Shown one piece after another: positions 13,683 to 21,111 of a DNA stretch of 23,871 bases (the first letter of the stretch is position 1; each line of letters starts with the position of its first letter). The translations under genes were made by a program, and so were the position numbers. The stretch lies in contig JAEXWS010000098.1 of assembly GCA_023406225.1 (NCBI GenBank), positions 1 to 23,871 on the forward strand. The letters run 5' to 3'. This DNA comes from Bacillota bacterium (GTDB lineage Bacteria; Bacillota; Clostridia; Oscillospirales; Oscillospiraceae). The notes beneath the pieces were generated by a model that saw only the letters and a list, made by a program, of their open reading frames with translations, ran no database searches and was not told the origin of the DNA.

Positions 13683-14279
13683 TCAGCGGCTGCACCGCCG
13701 GTACAGGCGGATGGAGAGGGGAATGGACACGGCGTTGAGGACCACCGCCGCCGCGGGCAGCAGGACGGTCAGCAGCGCGGGGCGCGTCTCCAGGGCGTCC
13801 GCCTGCACGGTGATGGCGGAGGTGGCCCCGATGGCGCCGGCGACGACGAACATGATGAAGAACATCCGGCCCCGCTCCACGCCGAAGCGGAACATCAGCG
13901 GCAGGATGCAGGCCATGATGACCGTGCCCGCGCAGCCCACCAGCAGCGTGCCCGCAACGTCCGGCCGGGCGTGGGTGAAGGGCGACATCACGAGCTGGGC
14001 GGCCATGCAGAAAACCATGGCCCCGGCGGTGAACAGCCAGCCCAGCACGTACTTGCCCAGCACGATGTCCCGCTCGGAGTAGGGCATCATGGCGGCGAGC
14101 TGGTCCCATTTGCACCGCTCGTCGTAAGCCAGGGCGGTGTAGGGCAGCATGGCGGCGTACACCACCGCGAAGAGGTTGGCGGACGTGCCCGGCAGCAGGG
14201 AAAACACCAGAATAAACACCAAAAACAGCCGCATCTGCTTGAATACCACGTACCAGTCCTTTAAAACCAGCGCTTTCAT
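13683..14279 (-). CDS. ABC-2 type transporter permease (ABC2_membrane_5-like)
   Basis: Membrane subunit of 198 residues with about six hydrophobic segments; it begins MKALVLKDWYVVFKQMRLFL, the typical short amphipathic start of ABC-2 permeases encoded beside YtrA-type GntR regulators. A DERCKWDQLAAMMPYSERDIVLGKY block after the second membrane segment is characteristic of this family. The start overlaps the ATPase stop by ATGA, so translation is coupled. With the ATPase it probably forms an exporter or envelope-stress transporter; the substrate is unknown. Confidence 0.88.
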   Translation of the reverse strand: MKALVLKDWYVVFKQMRLFLVFILVFSLLPGTSANLFAVVYAAMLPYTALAYDERCKWDQLAAMMPYSERDIVLGKYVLGWLFTAGAMVFCMAAQLVMSPFTHARPDVAGTLLVGCAGTVIMACILPLMFRFGVERGRMFFIMFVVAGAIGATSAITVQADALETRPALLTVLLPAAAVVLNAVSIPLSIRLYRRCSR

Positions 14280-15130
14280 CCCTGCTTCGCCCCTTTCACC
14301 ATGAAGAGGATCACGTCCTCCACCGTGGGTTTTTCCAGCTCGAATCCGGCGGGAACGCCGTCCCGCCTCACCAGCGCCCGGACCCCGCCGTAGCCGCTGG
14401 CCTCCCGGCCCACCACCGCCTCGCTTTCCAGGCTGTCCGCCTGGCCGGCGGTGCCCACGAAGATGGCGTAGTCCTCCAGCAGGCGGTCCTTCTCCGCGCA
14501 AAACAGCAGCCGCCCCTGGTGGAGGAAGGCGATGTAATCGCAGAGCTTTTCCAGATCGCTTAAAATGTGGGAGGAGATCAGGATGGAGTGGTCCTCCTCC
14601 CGGGTGAACTCGTTGAAGCTCTCCAGCACCTCGTCCCGGATGATGGGGTCCAGGCCGGAGGTGGCCTCGTCCAGCACCAGCAGCCTGGGGGCGTGGCTCA
14701 TGGCCACCGCGATGGCCAGCTTCATCTGCATGCCCCGGGAGTAGTCCCGGAAGAGCTTTTTCGCGGGCAGCTCGAACCGGTCCAGATACCGCTGGTACGC
14801 CGCCGCGTCCCAGCGGCGGTAGGTCCCGGCCATGATCCTGCCCACCTGGACGGCGTTCAGCACCTCGGGGAAATAGGCCTCATCCAGCACCACGCCCACG
14901 TCCTCCTTCACAGACTGGAAGGACCGGGAGGACGCGTCCACCCCCAGCACGGACACCTGCCCGCTGTCGGGCCGCAGGGCGTTCATCAAAAGGCGGATGG
15001 TGGTGGACTTGCCCGCGCCGTTTTCACCCACCAGGCCGCAGATGGTGCCGCTGGGCACCGCCAGGCTCAAGTCCTGGATGGCGAAGCCGCCGAAGGATTT
15101 ATTCACATGGGACAGCTCGATCGCATTCAT
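14276..15130 (-). CDS. ABC transporter ATP-binding protein (YtrB-like)
   Basis: ATPase subunit of 284 residues paired with the permease that follows. Walker A GENGAGKS is at residues 35-42, the signature is the variant YSRGM typical of this export subfamily, and Walker B is LLVLDEATSGLDP. A C-terminal extension of about 70 residues follows the nucleotide-binding domain, as usual in ABC-2 exporters. The ATG overlaps the GntR gene stop by one base (TGATG), so the regulator, ATPase and permease form one tight operon. YtrA-type operons in Bacillus respond to cell-wall antibiotics; whether this one does is not shown by the sequence. Confidence 0.93.
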   Translation of the reverse strand: MNAIELSHVNKSFGGFAIQDLSLAVPSGTICGLVGENGAGKSTTIRLLMNALRPDSGQVSVLGVDASSRSFQSVKEDVGVVLDEAYFPEVLNAVQVGRIMAGTYRRWDAAAYQRYLDRFELPAKKLFRDYSRGMQMKLAIAVAMSHAPRLLVLDEATSGLDPIIRDEVLESFNEFTREEDHSILISSHILSDLEKLCDYIAFLHQGRLLFCAEKDRLLEDYAIFVGTAGQADSLESEAVVGREASGYGGVRALVRRDGVPAGFELEKPTVEDVILFMVKGAKQG

Positions 15131-15510
15131 CAGGTATGTTCCTCCTCAATCAGGATGCGCAGCATTTCGTGCAGTTCCGCCGGGGTCGCGCCGCAGCTTT
15201 TGGCCAGCGCGGCGGCGGCGGACAGGTGGTCCTCCAGCTCCTTGAGCTGCTGCTCCCGGACCAGGTCCAGATTTTTTTCCGCCACAAAGCAGCCCTTTCC
15301 GGCCAGGGTGTACAAAAAGCCGTCGGCCTCCAGCTCGTCGTAGGCCCGCTTCGTGGTGATGACCGAGATGCGCAGGTCCTTGGCCAGCGCCCGGATGGAG
15401 GGCAGCGCCTCCCCCGGCTGGAGCTTTCCGGCGATGATGAGCGCCTTGATCTGCGTATAGATCTGGTCGTAGATCGGTTGGTTGGGGGTGTTTCGGATGA
15501 TCAGTTCCAC
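15130..15510 (-). CDS. GntR-family regulator (YtrA subfamily)
   Basis: Small repressor of 126 residues. Residues 10-78 form the winged-helix domain (PIYDQIYTQIKALIIAGKL, then LPSIRALAKDLRISVITTKRAYDELE and the GFLYTLAGKGCFVA wing), and a short helical tail replaces the large effector domain, as in YtrA proteins. The start is GTG 15510 with GGAGG seven bases upstream, which yields the family start MELIIRN. A perfect 16-bp palindrome overlaps the -10 region just upstream, so it very likely represses its own operon. First gene of the three-gene operon. Confidence 0.93.
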   Translation of the reverse strand: MELIIRNTPNQPIYDQIYTQIKALIIAGKLQPGEALPSIRALAKDLRISVITTKRAYDELEADGFLYTLAGKGCFVAEKNLDLVREQQLKELEDHLSAAAALAKSCGATPAELHEMLRILIEEEHT

Positions 15511-15528
15511 ATATCCGCCTCCGTTCGT

Positions 15529-15544
15529 ACTGTACATGTACAGT
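15529..15544. promoter_or_regulatory. Putative GntR operator (16-bp palindrome)
   Basis: ACTGTACATGTACAGT is a perfect palindrome. It overlaps the last bases of the -10 box of the minus-strand promoter and covers the predicted transcription start, 19 bp before the GntR start codon. Repressor binding here would block RNA polymerase. The palindrome is seen; the binder is inferred. Confidence 0.8.
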
Positions 15545-15569
15545 ATATACGGTATGGACGGTTTGTCAA
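15542..15569 (-). promoter_or_regulatory. Promoter of the GntR-ABC operon
   Basis: TTGACA (15569-15564) and TATACT (15547-15542) on the minus strand are 16 bp apart. The -10 shares three bases with the 16-bp palindrome. Confidence 0.88.
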
Positions 15570-15638
15570 GAGGGAATTTGAAAAATTTTGGTTCTGCGTG
15601 TTTTGTGGCGGATACACCTAGGAAAACGGACAAGGATG

Positions 15639-15647
15639 TGATATACT
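15639..15647 (+). promoter_or_regulatory. Candidate extended -10 promoter for the LRR/VWA/MoxR module
   Basis: TGATATACT reads as an extended -10 (TGn-TATACT) 36 bp before the LRR gene start. No good -35 is visible, which extended -10 promoters can do without. Confidence 0.45.
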
Positions 15648-15682
15648 GCACCCTCGGAAACAATGGCTTGGGAGGAACGGGC

Positions 15683-16654
15683 TTGGAGACGGTCAGCGGC
15701 GTGAACAATTGGAAACTGACGGTCCGCCGGGAGGCGGGCGGCGTGACCATCCTGCGGGCCGCCACCTGCGACAGGCGGGCGGTCCTGCCGGAGACGCTGT
15801 TCGGCCTGCCGGTCACGGCCCTGGGGGACCGGGCCCTGGCGCCTGGGCGGACGGAGGAGGGCGAGGAGGTCGTAACGGCCTGTGGCCCCGCCCCCGCCGG
15901 GGCGGACTGGGACAACGGCGTTCTGGAGGACCTGACGCTGCCGGATTCCCTGGAGCGGGTGGGGGACTACGCCCTCTTCAACTGCCGGACCCTTCGGACC
16001 CTGCGTCTGCGGGACACGGTTTTGCGCTGGGGCGGCGGCGCGCTGATGAACTGCCGCGCCTTGGCGGACTTTCGCGTGACGTGCACCGGCCGGGAGGGCG
16101 AGCTGCTGGCTTATCTGGCCGGGGAGCTGAGCCGGGAGCTGGACGTGTCCCTGCGGTACGGGGAAGAGACGGTGCGGCTGATCTTCCCGGAGTATGTGGA
16201 GGTCTATGAGGAAAATTGCCCCGCCCACCACTTTGATTATAACATTTATGGCGCGGGCTATTCCTATCACCACTGCTTCTACCAAAAGAAGCTGGATCTG
16301 AAGGCGTATGACGGCCTCTGGCAGTCCATGCTGGGCATGGAGCACGATCCCCGGTGCGCCGTCCGGCTGGCCTACTGGCGGCTGCGGACCCCCCGGGACC
16401 TAACGGGGACCCCGGCGGCGGCCTACCGGGCGTATCTCCGCGGCCATCTGGCGGAGGCGGCGGCATGGCTGCTGGAGGAGCGGGACGCGGCGGGACTGCG
16501 GTTTTTGCTGGACCAGGCCCCTCCGGACCGGGAGACCCTCTCCGCCGCCTGCGCCATGGCCCGGGAGCAGGGCGCAGCGGAGGCGCTGGCCCTGCTGCTG
16601 GAGGAGCGGCGCCGCCGCTTTCCCGGCGGCCTGCAAAAGACATTTGACCTGTAA
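15683..16654 (+). CDS. Leucine-rich repeat (LRR_5-like) protein
   Basis: A 323-residue protein without signal peptide or membrane segment, so probably cytoplasmic. Residues about 45-140 contain BspA-like LRR units: LPETLFGLPVTALGDRAL, then LEDLTLPDSLERVGDYALFN and CRTLRTLRLRDTVLRW. The C-terminal third is helical and alanine/leucine-rich (for example AAAWLLEERDAAGLRFLLDQ), resembling ankyrin-type repeats. The start is TTG 15683 because GGGAGGA lies six bases upstream; GTG 15701 is the next option. It is followed after 15 bp by the VWA gene and probably leads that operon, perhaps as a recognition or adaptor subunit for the AAA/VWA pair. The precise role is unknown. Confidence 0.8.
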   Translation: METVSGVNNWKLTVRREAGGVTILRAATCDRRAVLPETLFGLPVTALGDRALAPGRTEEGEEVVTACGPAPAGADWDNGVLEDLTLPDSLERVGDYALFNCRTLRTLRLRDTVLRWGGGALMNCRALADFRVTCTGREGELLAYLAGELSRELDVSLRYGEETVRLIFPEYVEVYEENCPAHHFDYNIYGAGYSYHHCFYQKKLDLKAYDGLWQSMLGMEHDPRCAVRLAYWRLRTPRDLTGTPAAAYRAYLRGHLAEAAAWLLEERDAAGLRFLLDQAPPDRETLSAACAMAREQGAAEALALLLEERRRRFPGGLQKTFDL

Positions 16655-16669
16655 AGGGAGGCGGCTTGC

Positions 16670-18037
16670 TTGGAAAACGAAGGAAAGGACCTTGCCGCCA
16701 TCGGGCGGGAGATCCTGCAAACGGCCCGGAACCGGCTGTATATGAGCCTGCCGTACCTGGACACGGCCCTGTGCGCCCTGGACTTCCGCCCCGGCGGCGG
16801 GGTGACGGAGTCCCTGGCCACCGACGGCGAGGGCCTTTATTACGACGCGAGCTTCCTCTCGGAGCGGTATCTCCGCTCGGACGTTCTGGTGAACCGGGCG
16901 TATCTGCACGCCGTCCTCCACTGCATGCTGCGCCATCTGGCGAAAAAGCGGGGCAGGGTCCCGGAGCTGTGGGACCTGGCCTGCGACGTGGCGGTGGAGA
17001 GCATTTTGGACGAGCTGGACTACCCCTGCCTGAACGGGAATTTCTCCCCCGCCAGAAAAAAGCTCTACGGCGAGTGCCGCGCCGCCATGCCGGTGCTCAC
17101 CGCCGAGGGCGTTTACCGCCATCTGCTCCGTCAGGACCTGGCGGAGTACGCCCTGGCCCGGCTCCAGCGGACCTTCCTGGTGGACGACCATGTGCTCTGG
17201 GACCCCCGGGAGCAGGACGGCGGACGGCAGAGCCAGCGCCAGGACCAGCAGTGGGCCGACCGCTCCCAACGGACCCAGACGGGGCTGGAGACGGCCCTGG
17301 CGGCCCAGGGGACGGGGGGCGAGGCGGTTTTGGAGCAGCTTCGGGTGGCCAACCGGGACGACGTGGACTACCGGGCCTTCCTGCGGCGTTTCGCCGTCCC
17401 CCGGGAGGTGCTGGAGGTGGACGGGGACGCCTTCGACTACGTGTTCTACACCTACGGCCTCCGCCTCTTCGGCAACATGCCCCTGGTGGAGCCGCCGGAG
17501 ACCCGGGAGGAAAAGCGCATCGAGGACTTCGTCATCGCCGTGGACACCTCCATGTCCACCTCCGGCGAACTGGTGCGCCAGTTTCTGGCCTGCACCTACG
17601 CCGTCCTCCGCAGCACCCAGACCTTTACCCGGAAGGTGAACATCCGCATTCTCCAGTGTGACGACCAGATCCGCTCCGACACCGCCATCCACGACCTGGA
17701 GGAGTTAAAGGCGTATATGGAGCATTTTGAACTGAAGGGCGGCAGCGCCACGGACTTCCGCCCGGTGTTCGAGCATGTGGAAAAGCTCCGGGCGGAGGGG
17801 GCCTTCACCAGCCTCCGGGGCCTGCTCTATTTCACCGACGGCATGGGGGTCTACCCCAAGAAGCGCCCGCCCTATGACACGGCCTTTATCCTCCTGGAGG
17901 AGCCGCCCCTGGCCGTGGAGTTCCCGCCCTGGGCCATCCGGCTGACGCTGACCATCCCGGAATTGGAGGACGCCGCCCGCAGAACGGCGGAGGAATTTCC
18001 CGATGAGACCGACTGGGACGAGCTGCCCCAGCTATGA
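16670..18037 (+). CDS. DUF2201-type protein: metallopeptidase-like N-domain plus VWA domain
   Basis: A 455-residue soluble protein of the type encoded beside MoxR AAA ATPases. The N-terminal part (residues 10-180) resembles the DUF2201 putative metallopeptidase domain, but the expected HExxH reads HAVLH at 80-84, so the catalytic Glu is missing. A Gln/Arg-rich linker follows (about 180-225). The VWA-like domain (285-415) has an intact metal-ion-dependent adhesion motif: Asp292, Ser294 and Ser296 in DTSMS, Thr361 in SATDF and Asp390 in YFTDG. It should act as the VWA partner of the downstream ATPase, which may remodel a client held by it. The start is TTG 16670 with GGGAGG eight bases upstream. 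Confidence 0.88.
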   Translation: MENEGKDLAAIGREILQTARNRLYMSLPYLDTALCALDFRPGGGVTESLATDGEGLYYDASFLSERYLRSDVLVNRAYLHAVLHCMLRHLAKKRGRVPELWDLACDVAVESILDELDYPCLNGNFSPARKKLYGECRAAMPVLTAEGVYRHLLRQDLAEYALARLQRTFLVDDHVLWDPREQDGGRQSQRQDQQWADRSQRTQTGLETALAAQGTGGEAVLEQLRVANRDDVDYRAFLRRFAVPREVLEVDGDAFDYVFYTYGLRLFGNMPLVEPPETREEKRIEDFVIAVDTSMSTSGELVRQFLACTYAVLRSTQTFTRKVNIRILQCDDQIRSDTAIHDLEELKAYMEHFELKGGSATDFRPVFEHVEKLRAEGAFTSLRGLLYFTDGMGVYPKKRPPYDTAFILLEEPPLAVEFPPWAIRLTLTIPELEDAARRTAEEFPDETDWDELPQL

Positions 18038-18053
18038 ACAAGGAGAACCCCCT

Positions 18054-19586
18054 ATGAACATCAAACAGGCGAAACAGGAGATCACCAACACCCTGAAAGC
18101 GTATCTCACCCGGGACGCCCTGGGAAACTATCTCATCCCCGCCGTCCGCCAGCGGCCCGTGCTGCTGATGGGCCCGCCGGGCATCGGCAAGACCCAGATC
18201 ATGGCGCAGATCGCCTCGGAGACCGGCGTGGGCCTGGTGGCCTACACCATCACCCACCACACCCGCCAGAGCGCCATCGGCCTGCCCTTCATCGAAAAGC
18301 GGGAATATGGGGGCGCGGAGGTCTCCGTCACCGAATACACCATGAGCGAGATATTGGCCTCCGTCCACGAGCTGATGAAGCGGACCGGGCTGAAGGAGGG
18401 CATCCTCTTTCTGGACGAGATCAACTGCGTGTCCGAGACGCTGGCGCCCATGATGCTGCAATTTCTCCAGTGCAAGACCTTCGGCAACCAGCCTTTGCCG
18501 GAGGGGTGGCTCATCGTGGCGGCGGGCAACCCGCCGGAGTATAACAAGTCCGTCCGGGACTTCGACGTGGTGACGCTGGACCGGGTGAAGCGCATCGACG
18601 TGACGGAGGACTTCGCCGTGTGGAAGGAGTACGCCGTCCGCCGGGGGGTCCACGGGGCGGTGGTGTCCTACCTGGATATCCGGAAGGAGAACTTCTACCG
18701 CATCGAGACCACGGTGGACGGGCTGCAGTTCGCCACGGCCCGGGGCTGGGAGGACCTGTCCGAGCTGATCTACGCCTATGAGGCCCTGGGCCTGCGGGTG
18801 GACCGGGAGGTGGTGGAGCAGTATATCCAGCTCCCCCGGGTCGCCCGGGACTTCGCGGGCTATCTGGCCCTGTATTACAAATACCAGCGGACCTATCATG
18901 TGGACGACGTGCTGCGGGGGGCGTGGCAGCCCATCACCGTGTCGCAGCTGCGGGCGGCCCCCTTTGACGAAAAGCTCTCCGTCATGGGGCTGCTGCTCTC
19001 CCGCCTCAGCGAGGCGGCCGGCCGCGCCCGGACCCAGGACGCCCTGACGAGCGCCTTTCACGCCGCCCTCAAGGAGCTGAAGGAGGCCCTGCCCGGCGGG
19101 GCCGCGCAGGACGTGCTCTCCCGGCAGACCGCGGCCCGGCGGGCGGCGCTGAAGCAGGCCCGGGAGGCGGGGCGGCTCGGCAAAGAGGACCGGGACCAGG
19201 GCCAGCGGGAGATCGGCCTTTTGGAGAGCTTCCGCCAGGACCTCGCCCGGGAGGATGTGACGGAGCCCGCCGCCGTGCTGGAGGCGGCCCGGGAACGGCT
19301 GGGCCGGGAGGCGGAGACGCGCAAAGCCCTGGCGGAGGCCGTGTCGGCCCAGATGGACAACGCCTTCCGCTTTTTGGAGCAGACCTTCGGCCAGGGCCAG
19401 GAGCTGGTGATCTTCGTCACGGAGATCACCGCCGGGTACGATACCAGCTGGTTTGTGGAGCAGTTCGGCTGCGAGGCCTATTTCCGCCACAACCGGGAGC
19501 TGCTGTTTGACGACGCCCGCAGCCGCATCCGCAGGGAGATCGCCGCCGCAAAGGCGGAGCAACAGGAGGAGACGAACCATGAATGA
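18054..19586 (+). CDS. MoxR-type AAA+ ATPase
   Basis: A 510-residue cytoplasmic AAA+ ATPase. Walker A GPPGIGKT is at 40-47, Walker B ILFLDE at 117-122 and sensor-1 Asn159 in AAGNPPE. A THHTRQSAIGLPFIEK segment (67-82) matches the MoxR-type pore/insert region. The C-terminal half is long, helical and rich in Arg and Glu, probably for oligomer or partner contact, and is larger than in minimal MoxR proteins of about 300-350 residues. ATG 18054 has AGGAG eight bases upstream; the gene follows the VWA gene by 16 bp. MoxR/VWA pairs are known to act as chaperone-like complexes in metal insertion and protein activation; the client here is unknown. Confidence 0.92.
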   Translation: MNIKQAKQEITNTLKAYLTRDALGNYLIPAVRQRPVLLMGPPGIGKTQIMAQIASETGVGLVAYTITHHTRQSAIGLPFIEKREYGGAEVSVTEYTMSEILASVHELMKRTGLKEGILFLDEINCVSETLAPMMLQFLQCKTFGNQPLPEGWLIVAAGNPPEYNKSVRDFDVVTLDRVKRIDVTEDFAVWKEYAVRRGVHGAVVSYLDIRKENFYRIETTVDGLQFATARGWEDLSELIYAYEALGLRVDREVVEQYIQLPRVARDFAGYLALYYKYQRTYHVDDVLRGAWQPITVSQLRAAPFDEKLSVMGLLLSRLSEAAGRARTQDALTSAFHAALKELKEALPGGAAQDVLSRQTAARRAALKQAREAGRLGKEDRDQGQREIGLLESFRQDLAREDVTEPAAVLEAARERLGREAETRKALAEAVSAQMDNAFRFLEQTFGQGQELVIFVTEITAGYDTSWFVEQFGCEAYFRHNRELLFDDARSRIRREIAAAKAEQQEETNHE

Positions 19587-19872
19587 AGAACGCAGACGCA
19601 TCGAAGCGGTGCTGGACGAGGCCGTCCGCCCCGCCCTGCGCGCCCACGGGGGCGAGATCCAGGTGGACCGCCTGGAAAACCGCGTGCTGTACGTGAAGCT
19701 GCTGGGCCAATGCGCCGGATGCCCCTCGGCGGATCTGACCAACGAGACGCTGGTGGAGGCGGAATTGGTGAAGGCCCTGCCGGAACTGGTGGAGAGAGTG
19801 GCGGTGGTCCAGACCGTGAGCGACGAGCTGTGGGAGCAGGCGAAAAGGCTCCTGCGGGACCACCACCTTTGA
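19579..19872 (+). CDS. NifU-like C-terminal domain protein
   Basis: A 97-residue protein with the NifU C-terminal/NfuA fold: RIEAVLDEAVRPALRAHGGE near the start, then CAGC at 45-48, the CxxC motif that binds a bridging iron-sulphur cluster between subunits, and a TNETLVEAELVKALPEL helix. Such proteins carry Fe-S clusters to target enzymes. The usual family size is about 75-100 residues. The ATG lies within the end of the AAA gene (8-nt overlap, ATGAATGA) with AGGAGGA upstream, so it is coupled to the ATPase. That position suggests Fe-S delivery is part of whatever the VWA/AAA module matures. Confidence 0.88.
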   Translation: MNEERRRIEAVLDEAVRPALRAHGGEIQVDRLENRVLYVKLLGQCAGCPSADLTNETLVEAELVKALPELVERVAVVQTVSDELWEQAKRLLRDHHL

Positions 19873-19875
19873 GGC

Positions 19876-20067
19876 TGTCGAAAAAGCGCCTTCGGCGCTT
19901 TTTCGAGTAGGCTGCGGCCCGTCGCGCGCACTCGCCGTCCGCTGTGAACGAACAGCTCGCCCTCTTGCGGCCCGAGATGTATGTTCTCCGGCGCACGTGT
20001 CGTCGGAGAACATGGATCTGATTTTCTCCGCGCCTCCGGGCGCGAACTCTGCGAGGCTTTTTCGACA
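19876..20067. repeat. 192-bp element bounded by 12-bp inverted repeats
   Basis: TGTCGAAAAAGC (19876-19887) and GCTTTTTCGACA (20056-20067) are perfect terminal inverted repeats. Inside are more dyads: GAAAAAGCGCC-TTC-GGCGCTTTTTC (19880-19904), GCTGT/ACAGC, ATGTTCTCCG / CGGAGAACAT with a 13-nt loop, and CGCGCC/GGCGCG. It begins four bases after the NifU-like stop codon. No coding capacity is apparent. It may be a miniature transposable-type element or a structured RNA element that also serves as terminator for the module. No target-site duplication was seen. Confidence 0.65.
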
Positions 20068-20072
20068 AACTG

Positions 20073-20107
20073 AAAGGTCCCACGCCCTCGGGCGTGGGAC
20101 CTTTTTT
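20073..20107 (+). terminator. Strong terminator between convergent units
   Basis: AAAGGTCCCACGCCC / GGGCGTGGGACCTTT forms a perfect 15-bp inverted repeat followed on the plus strand by a run of T (20102-20107). The minus strand has a weaker U tract; it may also end the phage-tail-like genes that run towards it. Confidence 0.9.
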
Positions 20108-20111
20108 CCAT

Positions 20112-20219
20112 TCATTGCGGCGCTTCCCGCGCCTCCCCGGAAAGCCAATCCTCCGGGACCTCCTGCCGCTCCAGGATCTGGGTGCCGTCCGCCCGGCAGA
20201 GCAAAACGTCGATCGTCAT
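20112..20219 (-). CDS. 35-residue protein coupled to the tail-like gene
   Basis: Starts at an ATGA overlap with the stop of the tail-like gene, a strong sign of a real coupled gene despite its size. The acidic product starts MTIDVLLCRADGTQILERQE and ends just before the terminator. Small genes directly behind tail-fibre-like genes are common in phages. No family was recognised and no function is proposed. Confidence 0.6.
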   Translation of the reverse strand: MTIDVLLCRADGTQILERQEVPEDWLSGEAREAPQ

Positions 20220-20914
20220 CGCTTCACCCCATAGACCGTAAATTTTCCGCCCTTGGCGATGGCGCCGCCGTCCGCTCCATAGAAGTTCAGGGAGGTCAGC
20301 GCCCCCGCCTGGAGCCGGTTCGCCGCCATCCGGGCCGCGCCGGAGCTGCCTCCGACACCGGATGTGTACAGGTGGGTGTACCACAGGGCGACGGCGCCGC
20401 GGAAGGGGTGCATCCGAAGGACCGTGGTGTTCGCCGGGTCGAAGGCCAGCAGAAACGTGTTCGCGTTGCCCGAGGTGGTGTAGTACACGCCTTCGGCGAT
20501 GTTGTTGCACCGGACGCGGATCAGTTCGCCGCCGGACGCGGCGAGCTGGGGCAGGATCGTCACCTCCGCGTATTTGGTCAGATCGATGCCGCTCATGTCC
20601 AGGTCCACCCGGTTGGCCGCCGCCGAGGTGGTGATGTCCATCAGCTTCACATAGGGCACGGCCGCCACCGCTGCGGCCGCCTCCCGTTTTGCGGCGGCCA
20701 CCGCGGCCGCCGCCTCCTGCTTCGCCGCCGCCACGGCCGCGGCCGCCTCCTGCCGCGCGGCTTCCAGAGCGGCCTGGGTGGCCTGCTGGGCGATCTGGGC
20801 GGAAAGACCCAGCAGCGCCGTCTCCAGGGTCTGGTTGTCTCTGTTGAAGTCCCGCATCAAAATGCGGTCGCTTGGCTCCCATTGATTCAGGCGGTAGGTT
20901 TCAGTCGTATGCAA
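20216..20914 (-). CDS. Phage-tail-like protein with alanine-rich repeat
   Basis: A 232-residue protein. Residues 1-35 carry the TETYRLNQWEPSDRILMRDF motif seen at the start of many phage tail or baseplate-associated proteins of Firmicutes (YxLNQWxxxDRxLxxDFNxDN). A helical Ala-rich stretch follows (51-86), built from three 11-residue units such as AAAKQEAAAAV, probably coiled-coil. The C-terminal 130 residues are beta-rich and end GGKFTVYGVKR, a usual close for tail-fibre tip domains. The start is TTG 20914 with GGAGGAG seven bases upstream; no ATG gives the family N-terminus. No other phage gene is nearby apart from the coupled 35-residue ORF, so this is an isolated or relict pair. Confidence 0.75.
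   Translation of the reverse strand: MHTTETYRLNQWEPSDRILMRDFNRDNQTLETALLGLSAQIAQQATQAALEAARQEAAAAVAAAKQEAAAAVAAAKREAAAAVAAVPYVKLMDITTSAAANRVDLDMSGIDLTKYAEVTILPQLAASGGELIRVRCNNIAEGVYYTTSGNANTFLLAFDPANTTVLRMHPFRGAVALWYTHLYTSGVGGSSGAARMAANRLQAGALTSLNFYGADGGAIAKGGKFTVYGVKR
20665..20763 (-). repeat. Three 33-bp tandem repeats within the tail-like gene
   Basis: Units at 20665-20697, 20698-20730 and 20731-20763 each encode an 11-residue QEAAAAVAAAK-like unit. They are imperfect at the DNA level but keep a GGCCGCCTCC-type core on the plus strand. Unit number is likely to vary by slippage. Confidence 0.8.
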
Positions 20915-20968
20915 AATACAGCTCCTCCTTTTTCGTTCGCGCCCCGGCGAAATTTTTGCAAAAGATCC

Positions 20969-21032
20969 CGCCGGACCTTGAAATCTCTCTGATTCCGGGG
21001 GGTTCCGGCGGGAATTGCACGGGGGCGTGCAC
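20969..21032. other. Inverted repeats upstream of the tail-like gene
   Basis: TCCCGCCGGA and TCCGGCGGGA form a 10-bp perfect stem with a long loop, followed by TGCACG-GGGG-CGTGCA. The 197-bp spacer between the tail-like gene and trmO holds no gene that I can support. The hairpins would be in the untranslated leader of the tail-like gene. Confidence 0.4.
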
Positions 21033-21111
21033 GCGGGGCGAAAAAGAATGGCCGGGATGCGAAAAAGGGAGGAAAAAAGAATGTTACAACTGTGTGCCAA
21101 ATAAATGATAC

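Noticed and set aside
18033..18056. Seven-codon ORF overlapping the VWA stop
   Set aside because: It begins ATGAACAAGGAG and ends at the MoxR start, but its sequence is explained by the MoxR ribosome site; no evidence for a peptide.
17886..20111. Long minus-strand open frame across the MoxR, NifU-like and repeat region
   Set aside because: It runs through a terminator and an inverted-repeat element and opposes three supported genes; no family resemblance.
20665..20763. CRISPR-like array
   Set aside because: The 33-bp units are directly adjacent with no spacers and encode an in-frame Ala-rich repeat.
20112..20914. Prophage
   Set aside because: Only one tail-like gene and one tiny coupled gene are present, with ordinary chromosomal genes on both sides and no integrase, capsid or packaging gene.
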